From Acidobacteriota bacterium (GTDB taxonomy: Bacteria > Acidobacteriota > Terriglobia > Bryobacterales > Bryobacteraceae), in NCBI GenBank assembly GCA_025353165.1, contig JANXRE010000070.1, positions 1 through 64,000 of the forward strand: a stretch of DNA of 64,000 nucleotides, written 5' to 3'. This document shows positions 48,074 to 57,371 of the stretch, piece after piece. The position numbers and the translations under genes were made by a program. Position 1 is the first letter of the stretch. Every line of letters starts with the position of its first letter. Below the pieces are notes generated by a model. It made no database searches. It was not told the origin of the DNA and saw nothing but the letters and a program-made list of their open reading frames with translations.

Positions 48074-50677
48074 CTACAGCATCGCCTCGACTTTCGCATA
48101 AACCTCCGACAGCGCGCCGGGCAGCGCCGCGGCGTCCTTGCCGCCGCCCTCGGCCATGTCCGGGCGTCCTCCGCCTTTGCCGCCCACGGCCTGCGCGACG
48201 CCGCCCAATAACTTGCCGGCGTGCACCTTCGAGGTGAGGTCCTTGGTAACCGCGGATACGATGGATACGTTGCCGTCTTCGGTGGAAGCAAGAACCACAA
48301 TGGCCGTCTTCCACTTGTTCCGAAGCGAGTCGGCGAGCGACCGCAACTGTCCGCGGTCAAGCCCATCGACCTGCCCGGCCAGCACCTTCACGCCCTTGAT
48401 GTCCCGAGCGTCATGCTCCAGCCGTCCGGCCTGCGCCTGAGCGATTTGCACCTTCATGTTGTCGAGCTGCTTCTCCAGTGAGCGCTGAACCGCGAGCATT
48501 TTTGCGACATGCTCCACCGCCTCGCCAGGCTTCGCCGCGTTCAGCATCCGCTCCACGCGATACAGCGTATCCGCCGTTTCGCGGAATCGTAGCAGCGCCC
48601 CCTCTCCCGTGATCGCCTCGATTCGGCGCACGCCGGCGGAAATCGATCCCTCCTCGACGATCTTGCAGATCCCGATATCGCCGGTCCGGTGAACGTGCGT
48701 GCCGCCGCACAATTCCTTGCTGAAGCCCGGGACCTCCACTACTCTTACCTTGTCTCCGTACTTCTCGCCGAACAGCGCCATGGCTCCCGTCGTCAGAGCC
48801 TGGTCTAGATCCATCACGTGCGTGTGGACCGCGACATTCCCCAAAATCTCCCGGTTCATCAGCCGCTCGACCTCGGCCAGTTCCTCCGCGTCCACCGCCG
48901 TGTAGTGCGTGAAGTCGAACCGCAGGCGCCCCGGCTCGACGATGCTTCCGGCCTGCTTCACGTGATTGCCGAGCACAGCGCGCAGCGCGGCGTGCAGCAG
49001 ATGCGTCGCGGTGTGATTGCGCATGGTCGACTCGCGCTGGTCGTGGTCCACGCGTCCGATCAGAGTCTCGCCTTCCTTCACCGGACGCAGCAACTGGACC
49101 TTGTGGACCGTGGCGCCCGGCGCAGGCTTGTAAGTATCCTCGACGACGCCTATTTTTTCCTGCGTCTCCGGATCCAGCAGCACGCCGGTGTCGCCGACCT
49201 GTCCGCCCGATTCCGGATAGAAAGGAGTGCGCTCGAAAACGAGTTCCGTTTTCCCGTCGCGTTCGATCAGATGTTTGACCGTCACCGGCATCTCAAACGT
49301 GTCTCGAACAAACTCGGCCGGTGCCAGCGATTTGTACACCTCCGGAACATTCGTCTTATCCGCGCCTTTCCAACTGGCCCGGGCGCGCTCGCGCTGCTTT
49401 TCCATCTCGAAGTTAAAGCCAACCTTGTCGATGTTCAGACCAAACTCGCGAGCCATTTCCATTTGCTCGTCGAGCGCCAGGCCGTAAGTGTCGTACAGCC
49501 GGAAGGTTGTCGCGCCAGGCAGCATCCCATCCACAGCCGCCCTTGCTTCGTCGTGGAACACCCGCTCCGCAATCGCGAACGTTGTAGCATACCGGTGCTC
49601 CTCCTTCTTTACTACGCGGGCGACCCGTTGCACTCTGTCCATCAGCTCGGGATAGGCGTCCTTCATCAGTTCGGCGACGAAACCCGTCAGTTTATAGAGG
49701 TATGGCTCGGTCACACCGATCATGCGCGCGTTTCGCATCGCCCGGCGCATGATCTTGCGCAACACGTAGCCGCGCCCGTCGTTGGCCGGGAGCACTCCAT
49801 CGCCGATGAGGAACTCCGTCGCGCGCGCATGATCCGCGTTGATCCGAAGCACCGTATCGGTCCGGTCGTTCTCGCCGTAGCCGGTCTTGAACAACTCCGC
49901 CGCGTGGTCGATAATCGGCCGGATCAAGTCGGTCTCATAGTTCGAGAGCTTGCCCTGCATCACGGCCGCGACGCGCTCCAGGCCGAGCCCGGTGTCAATG
50001 GACGGACGCGGCAGTGGCGTCAGTCTGCCGCCGCTGTCGCGATCGAACTGCATGAACACCAGATTCCAGATCTCGACGAAGCGGCCGCCCGCGTCGTTCG
50101 GGAACTGTTCCCGCTCCCGCCCGGGCTCCGCTGCTTCGATTCCCAGATCGTAGTGAATCTCCGAACACGGTCCGCATGGTCCCGTCTCGCCCATCTGCCA
50201 GAAGTTGTCCTTCTCATCGAGGCGAAAGATCCGGTCCTTAGAGACGCCGGCCACCTCCTGCCACAACCGCTCGGCGTCGTCGTCTTCGCGGAAAACGGTA
50301 ACGTATAGGCGGTCCTTGGCCAGCCCGTACTCTCTCGTAACCAGGTCCCACGCAAAGGCGATCGCTTCGCGTTTGAAATAGTCGCCAAACGAGAAATTGC
50401 CGAGCATTTCGAAGAACGTATGATGCCGCCGCGTATAACCGACGTTCTCGAGATCGTTGTGCTTGCCCCCGGCTCGTACGCATTTCTGGGAAGAGGTCGC
50501 CCGGTTATAGTCCCGCTTCTCCAATCCCAGGAAGACGTCCTTAAACTGGTTCATGCCCGCATTCGTGAACAGCAAAGTGGAGTCGTTCGCAGGAACGAGA
50601 GACGAAGAACGGACGATGCGATGGCCGTTGGAAGCGAAGTAGTCGAGGAACTTCTGGCGGATCTGGCTGCCTGTCAT
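48074..50677 (-). CDS. alaS: Alanyl-tRNA synthetase
   Basis: An 867-residue AlaS. The class II core opens with IRQKFLDYFASNGHRIVRSS and FFEMLGNFSFGDYFKREAI. The editing domain has HTATHLLHAAL (HxxxH) and CGGTHVHRTG, and the C-terminal C-Ala domain (GGKGGGRPDMAEGG) is present. It charges tRNA-Ala and hydrolyses Ser/Gly mischarged tRNA. I prefer the ATG at 50675-50677, with GGAAG upstream, giving the family-standard start; an ATG six codons earlier is possible. Confidence 0.95.
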   Translation of the reverse strand: MTGSQIRQKFLDYFASNGHRIVRSSSLVPANDSTLLFTNAGMNQFKDVFLGLEKRDYNRATSSQKCVRAGGKHNDLENVGYTRRHHTFFEMLGNFSFGDYFKREAIAFAWDLVTREYGLAKDRLYVTVFREDDDAERLWQEVAGVSKDRIFRLDEKDNFWQMGETGPCGPCSEIHYDLGIEAAEPGREREQFPNDAGGRFVEIWNLVFMQFDRDSGGRLTPLPRPSIDTGLGLERVAAVMQGKLSNYETDLIRPIIDHAAELFKTGYGENDRTDTVLRINADHARATEFLIGDGVLPANDGRGYVLRKIMRRAMRNARMIGVTEPYLYKLTGFVAELMKDAYPELMDRVQRVARVVKKEEHRYATTFAIAERVFHDEARAAVDGMLPGATTFRLYDTYGLALDEQMEMAREFGLNIDKVGFNFEMEKQRERARASWKGADKTNVPEVYKSLAPAEFVRDTFEMPVTVKHLIERDGKTELVFERTPFYPESGGQVGDTGVLLDPETQEKIGVVEDTYKPAPGATVHKVQLLRPVKEGETLIGRVDHDQRESTMRNHTATHLLHAALRAVLGNHVKQAGSIVEPGRLRFDFTHYTAVDAEELAEVERLMNREILGNVAVHTHVMDLDQALTTGAMALFGEKYGDKVRVVEVPGFSKELCGGTHVHRTGDIGICKIVEEGSISAGVRRIEAITGEGALLRFRETADTLYRVERMLNAAKPGEAVEHVAKMLAVQRSLEKQLDNMKVQIAQAQAGRLEHDARDIKGVKVLAGQVDGLDRGQLRSLADSLRNKWKTAIVVLASTEDGNVSIVSAVTKDLTSKVHAGKLLGGVAQAVGGKGGGRPDMAEGGGKDAAALPGALSEVYAKVEAML

Positions 50678-50699
50678 CAACTTCCATTTTCCCATGCGG

Positions 50700-51060
50700 G
50701 CACCAACCGGGTGTAAGTTGAAAAATCAAACATGACCAAGACCGCTACTGTGCTGGCGGTGGTTGTCGCCGCAACCGCGCAGACCGCATCCATTCGCCAA
50801 GCTCCGACTTGCATTCCAACGTGTGGGATAGGACGCGGTGGGCCATCGCCAACATGAATCGCGGCGAGTGCACAATTTCGATGCCGGCCAATTGTTTATG
50901 CCGGCAGGCAGTGTAGCTTTGGATCCCGGGGGATCGAAAGCAACGTGCTGCGCCGCCGGAACCGGCAGCACACCCAGCAGAGCAATGACCAGGTTTCTTG
51001 CGGCCATCATTTTCGACCGCGCACCACGTCCTCCGGAATCCCAAATAGGGTACACTAGCG
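50700..51060. other. Degenerate gap between alaS and the MBL-fold gene
   Basis: Two broken coding traces overlap. On the minus strand from ATG 51008-51010: MMAARNLVIALLGVLPVPAA, then QHVAFDPPGSKA, a signal peptide plus a start reminiscent of YceI-type lipocalins, after which homology ends. On the plus strand from ATG 50732: MTKTATVLAVVVAATAQTAS, again signal-like, continuing only after a frame change with NVWDRTRWAIANMNRGECTI. Neither is a full gene. I read this as decayed exported genes; which strand was real is uncertain. Confidence 0.35.
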
Positions 51061-51081
51061 TCGATCGCTAAGAGGAGGCCC

Positions 51082-52044
51082 ATGAGCCGTTTCGTTTTGA
51101 TCGCGCTGTTTCTCTCCCTCCTGGGGGTTGGTTTTTTCGCGACCAGGAGCGACGCACAACCCAACACCGTGCAGCAGATCGCGCCCGGCGTCTGGTTTCG
51201 GGAAGGCGATATCGAGCATCAGGGTCACTGCAACAACGTGATCATCGAGATGGAGAAGTACCTGATCGTGGTGGACGCGAATTTCCCCAGCGGCGCGCGC
51301 GCCGTCCTGGAGGACGCGAAGAAGATTTCGTCCAAGCCGGTGAAGCTGGTGTTCGACACCCACCACCACGGCGATCACGCATACGGCAATCCCGTGTGGA
51401 CGAAGATGGGCGCAATCACGCTGGCCTACCAGGGAGTGGCCGACGAGATGAAGCGCTACGAGCCCAAGCGGTTCCAGGCGACGATCAAGGAACGCAAGGA
51501 CGTCGCCGAGTTGCGAACCACGGTTCCCGAACCGCCGATGCAGACCTTCTCGACGCCGCTGCACCTGGCCGAGGATGCCACGCGCCGGGTCGAGTTCCGT
51601 TTCTTAGGATGGGCGCACACGCGCGGAGACGGCTTCGTTTACCTGCCTAAAGAGAAAGTGCTGTGCACCGGCGATGCCGCCGTCAACGGCCCGTACAATT
51701 ACACGGCCGACGGCAACATCGGCAACTGGCCGACGGTGATGGCCGAGGCGCAGAAACTGGATGTGCGGCATGTGCTGCCGGGGCACGGGCCGGCGGGCGG
51801 CAAGCACATCCTCACCAGGCAGGCCCGGTTCTTCGTCGAATTGAAGAGCGCGGTCGAAGCGGCCGTGAACAGCGGCAAGAAGCTCGAGGACATCGTAACC
51901 ATCATCAACGGCGAGCCGAAGTCATCGTCGCTGAAGCTGAGCGACGAGGTTCGCAGGTACGTCGGCGCTCCCTTCGCCGCCCAGGTCCGGGACGCGTACA
52001 ACGAAGTCAAAGCGGGAAAGCCAACGGGCGACCTTCCGCATTGA
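51082..52044 (+). CDS. Exported MBL-fold metallo-hydrolase
   Basis: A 320-residue protein with a signal peptide (VLIALFLSLLGVGFFATRSD). The metal-binding HxHxDH-type motif is in THHHGDHAYGN (His94-His99), followed by AHTRGDGFVYLP, the CTGDAAVNGPYN segment with the bridging Asp, and LPGHGPAGG. It would bind two metal ions in the periplasm and hydrolyse an ester, lactam or thioester. Substrate unknown. GAGGAGG lies 7 nt before ATG 51082. Confidence 0.88.
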   Translation: MSRFVLIALFLSLLGVGFFATRSDAQPNTVQQIAPGVWFREGDIEHQGHCNNVIIEMEKYLIVVDANFPSGARAVLEDAKKISSKPVKLVFDTHHHGDHAYGNPVWTKMGAITLAYQGVADEMKRYEPKRFQATIKERKDVAELRTTVPEPPMQTFSTPLHLAEDATRRVEFRFLGWAHTRGDGFVYLPKEKVLCTGDAAVNGPYNYTADGNIGNWPTVMAEAQKLDVRHVLPGHGPAGGKHILTRQARFFVELKSAVEAAVNSGKKLEDIVTIINGEPKSSSLKLSDEVRRYVGAPFAAQVRDAYNEVKAGKPTGDLPH

Positions 52045-52089
52045 GCCGGCTGAGAGCGCCTGGGATATAATCAACTAGGAGTTCCTGGC

Positions 52090-53067
52090 TTGTCTATCCG
52101 AAAAACCCTGCGCCTTGTGGCGCATATTCAAATGCTCCCCGTGTTGGAAAGCGGCGAGGAGACTCTCGTTGGCGGCCAAGCGGTGATGGAAGGCGTCATG
52201 ATGCGCGCTCCGCACAGTTATTGCGTGGCGGTGCGCAAGCCATCCGGCGAGATGGTCACGGAAGAGTATCCGCTAGCCAGGGTCTCGGAGAAATACCCGC
52301 TGTTCCGGTTCCCGATCCTGCGCGGGTTGGGCACGCTCGGCCAAGCCATGTCGCTCGGCATCAAGGCGCTTCGCTTCTCGGCCAACGCCGCGTTGGATGA
52401 AGGCGACTCGAGCAAGAAATCGTCCGAGATTTCGTCCTGGGCGATGGGGCTGAACCTGCTTTTCTCGCTGGCCTTTTTTATCTTCCTGTACAAGTTCGTG
52501 CCGCTGAAGCTGGCCGAATGGATCGGCAATAGCTACCCTCTGCTGCACAGTGATTTCGCCATCAATATGGTGGATGGAGTGCTGCGCATCGCGATCTTCC
52601 TAACCTTCCTGTTCGGCGTGTCGCGCATGAAGGACATCCGGCGCGTTTTTGAATATCACGGCGCGGAGCACAAGGTTGTGTTCAACTTCGAATCGGGTAA
52701 GCCGGTCACCGTCCCCAACGCACAGGCGTTCCAGACATTCCATCCGCGATGCGGCACCAGCTTCCTGCTCGTCGTAATGGTGATCTCGATGCTGGTGTAC
52801 GCAGTCGTGCCGGTACATGGCTTCGCCGCGAAGTTCGCCATCCGCATTCTCCTGCTGCCTTTGATCGCCGGCCTGAGCTATGAGCTGATTCGGTTCGCGG
52901 CCAGGCGGCAAGGCACGCTGATGGGAGCGTTGACGACTCCCGGGCTGTGGCTTCAGCGGATCACCACCAAGCAGCCGTCCGACTCGCAAACGGAAGTTGC
53001 CATCCGCGCTCTCGACGGTGCGATGCAGCTCGAGAAGGCGCAGGGCGGCGAGCTCGTCATCGCCTGA
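52090..53067 (+). CDS. DUF1385 (YqhQ-like) membrane protein
   Basis: A 325-residue protein. The DUF1385 start VGGQAVMEGVMMRAPHSYCV, the HGAEHKVVFNFESG motif and HPRCGTSFLLVVMVISML are present, with about four or five membrane helices. The family is of unknown function and is widely found upstream of prfA and prmC, as here. Start is TTG 52090, with AGGAG 8 nt upstream. First of the DUF1385-prfA-prmC operon; prfA follows after 3 nt. Confidence 0.9.
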   Translation: MSIRKTLRLVAHIQMLPVLESGEETLVGGQAVMEGVMMRAPHSYCVAVRKPSGEMVTEEYPLARVSEKYPLFRFPILRGLGTLGQAMSLGIKALRFSANAALDEGDSSKKSSEISSWAMGLNLLFSLAFFIFLYKFVPLKLAEWIGNSYPLLHSDFAINMVDGVLRIAIFLTFLFGVSRMKDIRRVFEYHGAEHKVVFNFESGKPVTVPNAQAFQTFHPRCGTSFLLVVMVISMLVYAVVPVHGFAAKFAIRILLLPLIAGLSYELIRFAARRQGTLMGALTTPGLWLQRITTKQPSDSQTEVAIRALDGAMQLEKAQGGELVIA

Positions 53068-53070
53068 ACC

Positions 53071-54150
53071 ATGCAATATTCGCAAAGGCTGGCCGGGATG
53101 GAGGCGCGCTTCGACGAGCTGACGCTCCAAATGGCCGACCCGGCCGTCATCAACGACTCCGACCTCTACCGCAAGACGACCAAGGCACAGAGCGATCTCA
53201 GCGAAGGGGTTCAGAAGTACCGCGAGTGGAAAGCGGTGCGCGAAAACCTCGATCAGGCGCGCCCGATGCTCCAGGAGTCCGACCCTGAATTGCGCGCGAT
53301 GGCCGAAGAGGAAATCGCCAGTCGCGAGCCGGAACTCGCAAGAATTGAGGACGAGCTGAGGGTCCTGCTACTGCCGAAGGATCCGAACGACGAGAAGAAT
53401 GTAGTTCTCGAAATCCGCGCCGGAACGGGCGGCGATGAAGCGACGCTGTTCGCGGCCGAGGTTTTCCGAATGTACTCGCGTTACGCCGAAACGCACGGCT
53501 TGCGTGTGGAAGTGACGTCGGCGAGCGAATCGTCGGTGGGCGGCCTCAAGGAAGTGATCGCGCTGATCAACGGCAACAAGGTATTCAGCCGGTTGAAATA
53601 CGAAAGCGGCGTGCATCGCGTTCAGCGGGTCCCCGAAACCGAGCAGCAGGGCCGGGTGCATACCTCGGCGATTACGGTCGCCGTGCTGCCCGAAGCCGAG
53701 GAAGTGGATATCCAGATCGAAGCCAAGGACATTCGCGTCGACACGTTCTGCTCGTCGGGCCCCGGCGGCCAGTCCGTGAACACGACTTACTCGGCGGTGC
53801 GCATCACCCACTTGCCCACCAACGTGGTTGTGTCCTGCCAGGACGAGAAATCGCAGATCAAGAATCGCGCCAAGGCGCTCCGTGTTCTGCGGTCCCGCCT
53901 GTACGAACTGGAACTGGACAAACAACGTGAGCAGATCGGCGCGGAGCGGCGGAGCATGGTGGGCACGGGCGACCGCAGCGAGAAGATCCGGACCTACAAT
54001 TTCCCGCAGAACCGCGTAACGGATCACCGCATCGGTCTCACTCTGCATCAACTCGATCAGGTAATGGAAGGCAAGCTGGATCCCATCATCGAAGCCCTCA
54101 CCACGCATTACCAGACTGAGAAGCTGAAAACCCAGACCGAAGCGGCGTAA
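53071..54150 (+). CDS. prfA: Peptide chain release factor 1
   Basis: A 359-residue RF1. It has [18 protein letters not shown], the stop-codon-reading PET (residues 188-190, the P-x-T tripeptide of RF1), and [15 protein letters not shown] with GGQ at 232-234, whose glutamine is methylated by PrmC. It ends translation at UAA and UAG. The modifying enzyme is encoded next. Confidence 0.96.
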   Translation: MQYSQRLAGMEARFDELTLQMADPAVINDSDLYRKTTKAQSDLSEGVQKYREWKAVRENLDQARPMLQESDPELRAMAEEEIASREPELARIEDELRVLLLPKDPNDEKNVVLEIRAGTGGDEATLFAAEVFRMYSRYAETHGLRVEVTSASESSVGGLKEVIALINGNKVFSRLKYESGVHRVQRVPETEQQGRVHTSAITVAVLPEAEEVDIQIEAKDIRVDTFCSSGPGGQSVNTTYSAVRITHLPTNVVVSCQDEKSQIKNRAKALRVLRSRLYELELDKQREQIGAERRSMVGTGDRSEKIRTYNFPQNRVTDHRIGLTLHQLDQVMEGKLDPIIEALTTHYQTEKLKTQTEAA

Positions 54151-54152
54151 CC

Positions 54153-55007
54153 GTGACGGTCCGGACGGCGCTTCTGCAGGGCACGCAGCTGCTGGAAGAG
54201 GGCCGCGTCTCGGCGCCAAGGCTGACCGCGGAGGTTCTTCTTTCCCACGCGATCCGGTGCGATCGGTCGTGGCTCTACGCGCACGACAACGAGGAGTTGC
54301 GCGAGGTCTGGTGGATTCACTTCGGGCGCTACCTGCACGAGCGCTTACAGGGCAAACCAACCCAATACATCACCAAAAGGCAGGAGTTCTACGGCCGCGA
54401 GTTCTTGGTGAGCCCCGCCGTTCTGATCCCCCGCCCCGAGACCGAGCACGCAGTCGAGTCGGCGCTGCGCCGGCTGCCGGAATCGCCCGGGACTGTTGTG
54501 GACGTCGGCACGGGTTCCGGAGCCATCGCAATCACGATCGCGCTGGAATCCGGCGCGCGGGTGCAGGCGACCGACCTGTCGGCGGAAGCGCTGGCCGTGG
54601 CGGCCTCGAACGCCCGGAAACTCGGCGCGAGCGTCGGCTTCGTGCAGTGCGACCTTCTTTCTGCGGTCCGCGATTCGTCCGTGCAACTGGTTGTGTCGAA
54701 TCCACCCTATATTCCGGAAGACGACAAGAGCGTCACTCAGCGCGAGGTGCTGGAATTCGAGCCGCACCTTGCTCTGTTTGGCGGCCCGGACGGCATGGAG
54801 ATTTTCCGCCGCCTGGCCGTCGAAGCCGCGCGAGTGCTCCGGCCCGGCGGATGGCTGATCATGGAAGTTGCATACAACGCGGATCGGCGTGTTCGCGACC
54901 TACTCGAGCCGAAGTGGACGAATGTGCAGGTTGAGACGGATCTCGCCGGTTTGCCAAGGGTGGTATCCGCGCAATGGCCGGGGCCCATTGGGGGCGGCAC
55001 TCCGTAG
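54153..55007 (+). CDS. prmC: Release factor glutamine methyltransferase
   Basis: A 284-residue HemK/PrmC enzyme. The N-terminal helical RF-binding domain is followed by YGREFLVSPAVLIPRPETE, the SAM motif VDVGTGSGAIAI and the catalytic NPPY at 183-186. It methylates the GGQ glutamine of RF1/RF2 with SAM. Start is GTG, 2 nt after prfA. Its last codons GPIGGGTP look non-native: the preceding RVVSAQWPG is duplicated before dinB, where the matching frame ends at once with a stop. Confidence 0.93.
   Translation: MTVRTALLQGTQLLEEGRVSAPRLTAEVLLSHAIRCDRSWLYAHDNEELREVWWIHFGRYLHERLQGKPTQYITKRQEFYGREFLVSPAVLIPRPETEHAVESALRRLPESPGTVVDVGTGSGAIAITIALESGARVQATDLSAEALAVAASNARKLGASVGFVQCDLLSAVRDSSVQLVVSNPPYIPEDDKSVTQREVLEFEPHLALFGGPDGMEIFRRLAVEAARVLRPGGWLIMEVAYNADRRVRDLLEPKWTNVQVETDLAGLPRVVSAQWPGPIGGGTP
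54957..54982 (+). repeat. Direct repeat at the 3' end of prmC, proximal copy
   Basis: AGGGTGGT-ATCC-GCGCAATGGCCGGG matches 56099-56124 at 23 of 26 positions. The two copies flank a 1,116-nt accessory segment between prmC and dinB. Confidence 0.75.
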
Positions 55008-55176
55008 CATCTGCCCCGGGGACGCCCGGATCTGATAATCTTCTTGCGATGCCGCTCCTCGACTTTGGGAATCGACGGCACGGGACTGTGCGTCGCTCAT
55101 CTCGTTTTCCAACCGTTCCACGGCCTGTACCATTTCTACGATTTGGGTGCTGGGCCACCGCACCAGGAGGGTTAAT
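54983..55176. other. Start of the inserted segment, no intact gene
   Basis: After the prmC stop there is no recognisable coding or structured sequence up to the GTG at 55177. AGGAGGG just upstream of that codon is its ribosome site. Confidence 0.4.
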
Positions 55177-55643
55177 GTGTCCGACGCGCTGATACAGATC
55201 ATCTCTAGCATTGTGGGTGGAGTTGTCGGCGGCGGGCTGGCCGTGTGGGAGCAATACTGGCTGTGCAGCGTGGGTTCCAAGAATTGGAACGATCAGAGGT
55301 GCGAAGGCAGAAGGTCGATTGCATCATCAAGCTTTTCGGGTTGCGGTTCGTGATCGGGGTGGGTTTCCCAGTCAGCGACCCACAGCGGGAATCCCTGATG
55401 TTCGAGATGAACAGGATCGCTGCGTAGTATAGCGATGATTCCGATGTGCAGCGACATCTGCGGGACTTCTTTCAGAATAGGACAAACGAAAGGCTGATAA
55501 CTGTATTAAGGAGCATGTCCCGTACGACTAAACTCACGCTCGACGCCCTCAGTGACGCAGACATCACCAACGTATTCCTGATGTTCCCTTCAGGTTGGCC
55601 TACCGGACCGGTGAGCGTCGGTAACTTAAAGATAAGGATGTGA
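55177..55643 (+). pseudogene. Decayed small membrane-anchored protein (DUF6680-like)
   Basis: From GTG 55177, preceded by AGGAGGG, the frame reads SDALIQIISSIVGGVVGGGL plus AVWEQYW, a membrane anchor. The sense then shifts frame near 55245-55265 to FQELERSEVRRQKVDCIIKL and FGLRFVIGVGFPVSD, meets an in-frame TAG at 55425-55427, and continues in the same frame with YSDDSDVQRHLRDFFQNRTN, MSRTTKLTLDALSDADITN to a stop at 55643. One frameshift and one nonsense change break a protein of about 150 residues. The likeness to DUF6680-type proteins is a recollection. Confidence 0.65.
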
Positions 55644-55655
55644 GGGGCCACTTTT

Positions 55656-55943
55656 ATGGATTTCCATTTCCAAGGCGTCCAATACCTTCAAGGTCAGCTT
55701 GCGGTGGTCGGCTCCATCGTTGCAGAGGATAGCGCACGGATCCCTCTATACCTACCTGCGGCGTACGCCCATACCATGGGATGCGCTCTGATTGAACTGG
55801 CTGTTCTCGCTCAAGAACGAGAGGCAGAACTCCGCCGGACGGGCCAAGTGCTCGATGTGAACACCATGGTTGCCGAGTTCGGTGCGAGGGTGAGTGCCCG
55901 CTTGAAGCTGAACGGCTCGGATGCTACCGTAACGCCGACCTGA
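55656..55943 (+). CDS. Small hypothetical protein
   Basis: A 95-residue frame: MDFHFQGVQYLQGQLAVVGS, RIPLYLPAAYAHTMGCALIE, then a helical LAVLAQEREAELRRTG and VAEFGARVSARLKL. It has no signal peptide. It follows the decayed gene by 12 nt and may have been its operon partner. AGGGG lies 14 nt upstream, further than ideal. I do not recognise it. Its survival beside a broken partner makes it worth checking. Confidence 0.45.
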   Translation: MDFHFQGVQYLQGQLAVVGSIVAEDSARIPLYLPAAYAHTMGCALIELAVLAQEREAELRRTGQVLDVNTMVAEFGARVSARLKLNGSDATVTPT

Positions 55944-56098
55944 TTGGAAGCTGATGCGTGGCCGGCACCGGCCTGGTAGAGCGTCGGCGGGTATTCCAAG
56001 GGAGATCACGGAGGCTGCCGGCCCAAGCAAACCGGGTCGGCGTCAGATGTCGCTACAATGATTTACGAACGAAGAAAGACAATCGCGATTTCTAGCAG
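55944..56098. other. Rest of the inserted segment, possible dinB promoter
   Basis: No gene seen. TACAAT at 56054-56059 could be a -10 element for dinB about 60 nt upstream of its start, but no good -35 lies at the right distance and no clear SOS box was found. Confidence 0.3.
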
Positions 56099-56124
56099 AG
56101 GGTGGTCCCTGCGCAATGGCCGGG
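56099..56124 (+). repeat. Direct repeat spanning the dinB start, distal copy of the prmC end
   Basis: AGGGTGGT-CCCT-GCGCAATGGCCGGG. Read in the prmC frame it gives RVVPAQWPG and then TGA at 56126-56128. The dinB ATG (56116) lies inside it. This looks like the ancestral prmC end overlapping the dinB start. Confidence 0.7.
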
Positions 56125-57363
56125 CTGAAGACGATCTTTCATATCGATATGGACGCGTTCTTCGTGTCCGTTGAGGAATTGTTTGATCCGTCTCTCAAGG
56201 GCAAGCCGGTCGTGGTCGGGGGGCAGGCGAATGAGCGCGGCGTCGTTTCCGCGGCCTCGTACGCTGCCCGGAAATATGGCGTTCATTCGGCCATGCCGCT
56301 TCGCACCGCCTATAAACAATGCCCACACGCTATCTTCGTCGATGGCCACCCGCATCGCTACCGCGAGTATTCCGGAAAGGTCTTCGAGGTCCTGAACCGT
56401 TTCTCGCCCCGCGTTGAGATGGCGTCCATCGACGAAGCCTACATCGACGTGACCGGGGCCGAGCGCCTGCTCGGGCCTCCGCTCGTCGCGGCGCACGCGC
56501 TGCACCGGGCCGTGAAGCGCGACACTGACCTGAACTGCTCGATCGGGGTTTCGACGTCGCGCCTCGTTTCGAAGATCGCTTCCGATCAGGCGAAGCCGAA
56601 TGGCGTTCTCTGGATCATGCCCGGAATGGAGGCGCGGTTCCTGGCGCCGCTCGATGTCCGAAAGGTCCCCGGCGTCGGCAAGGTGGCCGAGAAGAACCTG
56701 AATGCGGTCGGCATTCGCAAGGTCGGCGATCTCGCGGCGCTCGACGAGCGGTTCCTTGAACAGCACTTCGGGAAATGGGGGCTGGCGCTCGCGGGTAAGT
56801 CGCACGGACTCGACGCGGGAGCCTGGTTCCACGGCGAGGTCGGCGATGAGACCGACGCGAAGTCCATCAGCCACGAGCACACGTTCAACGAGGATACGGC
56901 CGACGCCGATGCGCTCGAAGCGATGCTGGCCCGCCTGTCCGGGATGGTCGCGCGGCGGCTGCGCGAGAGCGGACTATTCGCGCGGACCATTCAGTTGAAG
57001 CTGCGATATTCCGACTTCAAGACCTACACGCGCGCGCACACTCTGGATCACCCGACACAGCTCGACATCGACGTGCTCAACGAGTCCCGCCGGCTGTTCC
57101 GCCGCGCGTGGACAGGCGCGCCGGTGCGGCTGCTCGGTGTCCACGCGGGAGGACTGCAGGAAACGGAAGGGCAGATGAACCTGCTCGAAGGCGAACGCAC
57201 AGAGCGTTGGCGCAAAGCGCTCGAAGCCGTGGACCGCATGCGCGATAAGTTCGGCGAGTCCAGCCTTTCCCTGGGGACCGGCATGAAGAGCCGCTTCCGC
57301 GAACGCGTGCACGAGAATCCCGCGAGCCTGCCGGGGAAGGGTCACCGCCCGGCAAAAAGCTGA
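56116..57363 (+). CDS. dinB: DNA polymerase IV
   Basis: A 415-residue Y-family polymerase. FHIDMDAFFVSVEELFDPSL carries the first metal aspartates, YREYSGKVFEVL the nucleotide-binding part, MASIDEAYIDVTGAERL the catalytic DE, then VPGVGKVAEKNLNAVGIRKV (helix-hairpin-helix) and the little-finger domain. It lacks the extreme C-terminal beta-clamp motif QLxLF in standard form, though QMNLLEG near 355 may serve. It performs error-prone lesion bypass. Confidence 0.94.
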   Translation: MAGLKTIFHIDMDAFFVSVEELFDPSLKGKPVVVGGQANERGVVSAASYAARKYGVHSAMPLRTAYKQCPHAIFVDGHPHRYREYSGKVFEVLNRFSPRVEMASIDEAYIDVTGAERLLGPPLVAAHALHRAVKRDTDLNCSIGVSTSRLVSKIASDQAKPNGVLWIMPGMEARFLAPLDVRKVPGVGKVAEKNLNAVGIRKVGDLAALDERFLEQHFGKWGLALAGKSHGLDAGAWFHGEVGDETDAKSISHEHTFNEDTADADALEAMLARLSGMVARRLRESGLFARTIQLKLRYSDFKTYTRAHTLDHPTQLDIDVLNESRRLFRRAWTGAPVRLLGVHAGGLQETEGQMNLLEGERTERWRKALEAVDRMRDKFGESSLSLGTGMKSRFRERVHENPASLPGKGHRPAKS

Positions 57364-57371
57364 CATGGTTA

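Noticed and set aside
48818-50308. A 496-codon plus-strand frame
   Set aside because: Antisense to alaS with no family features.
56099-56124. An SOS/LexA box at the dinB start
   Set aside because: The conspicuous sequence there is a copy of the prmC 3' end, not a palindromic operator; no LexA-like dyad was found.
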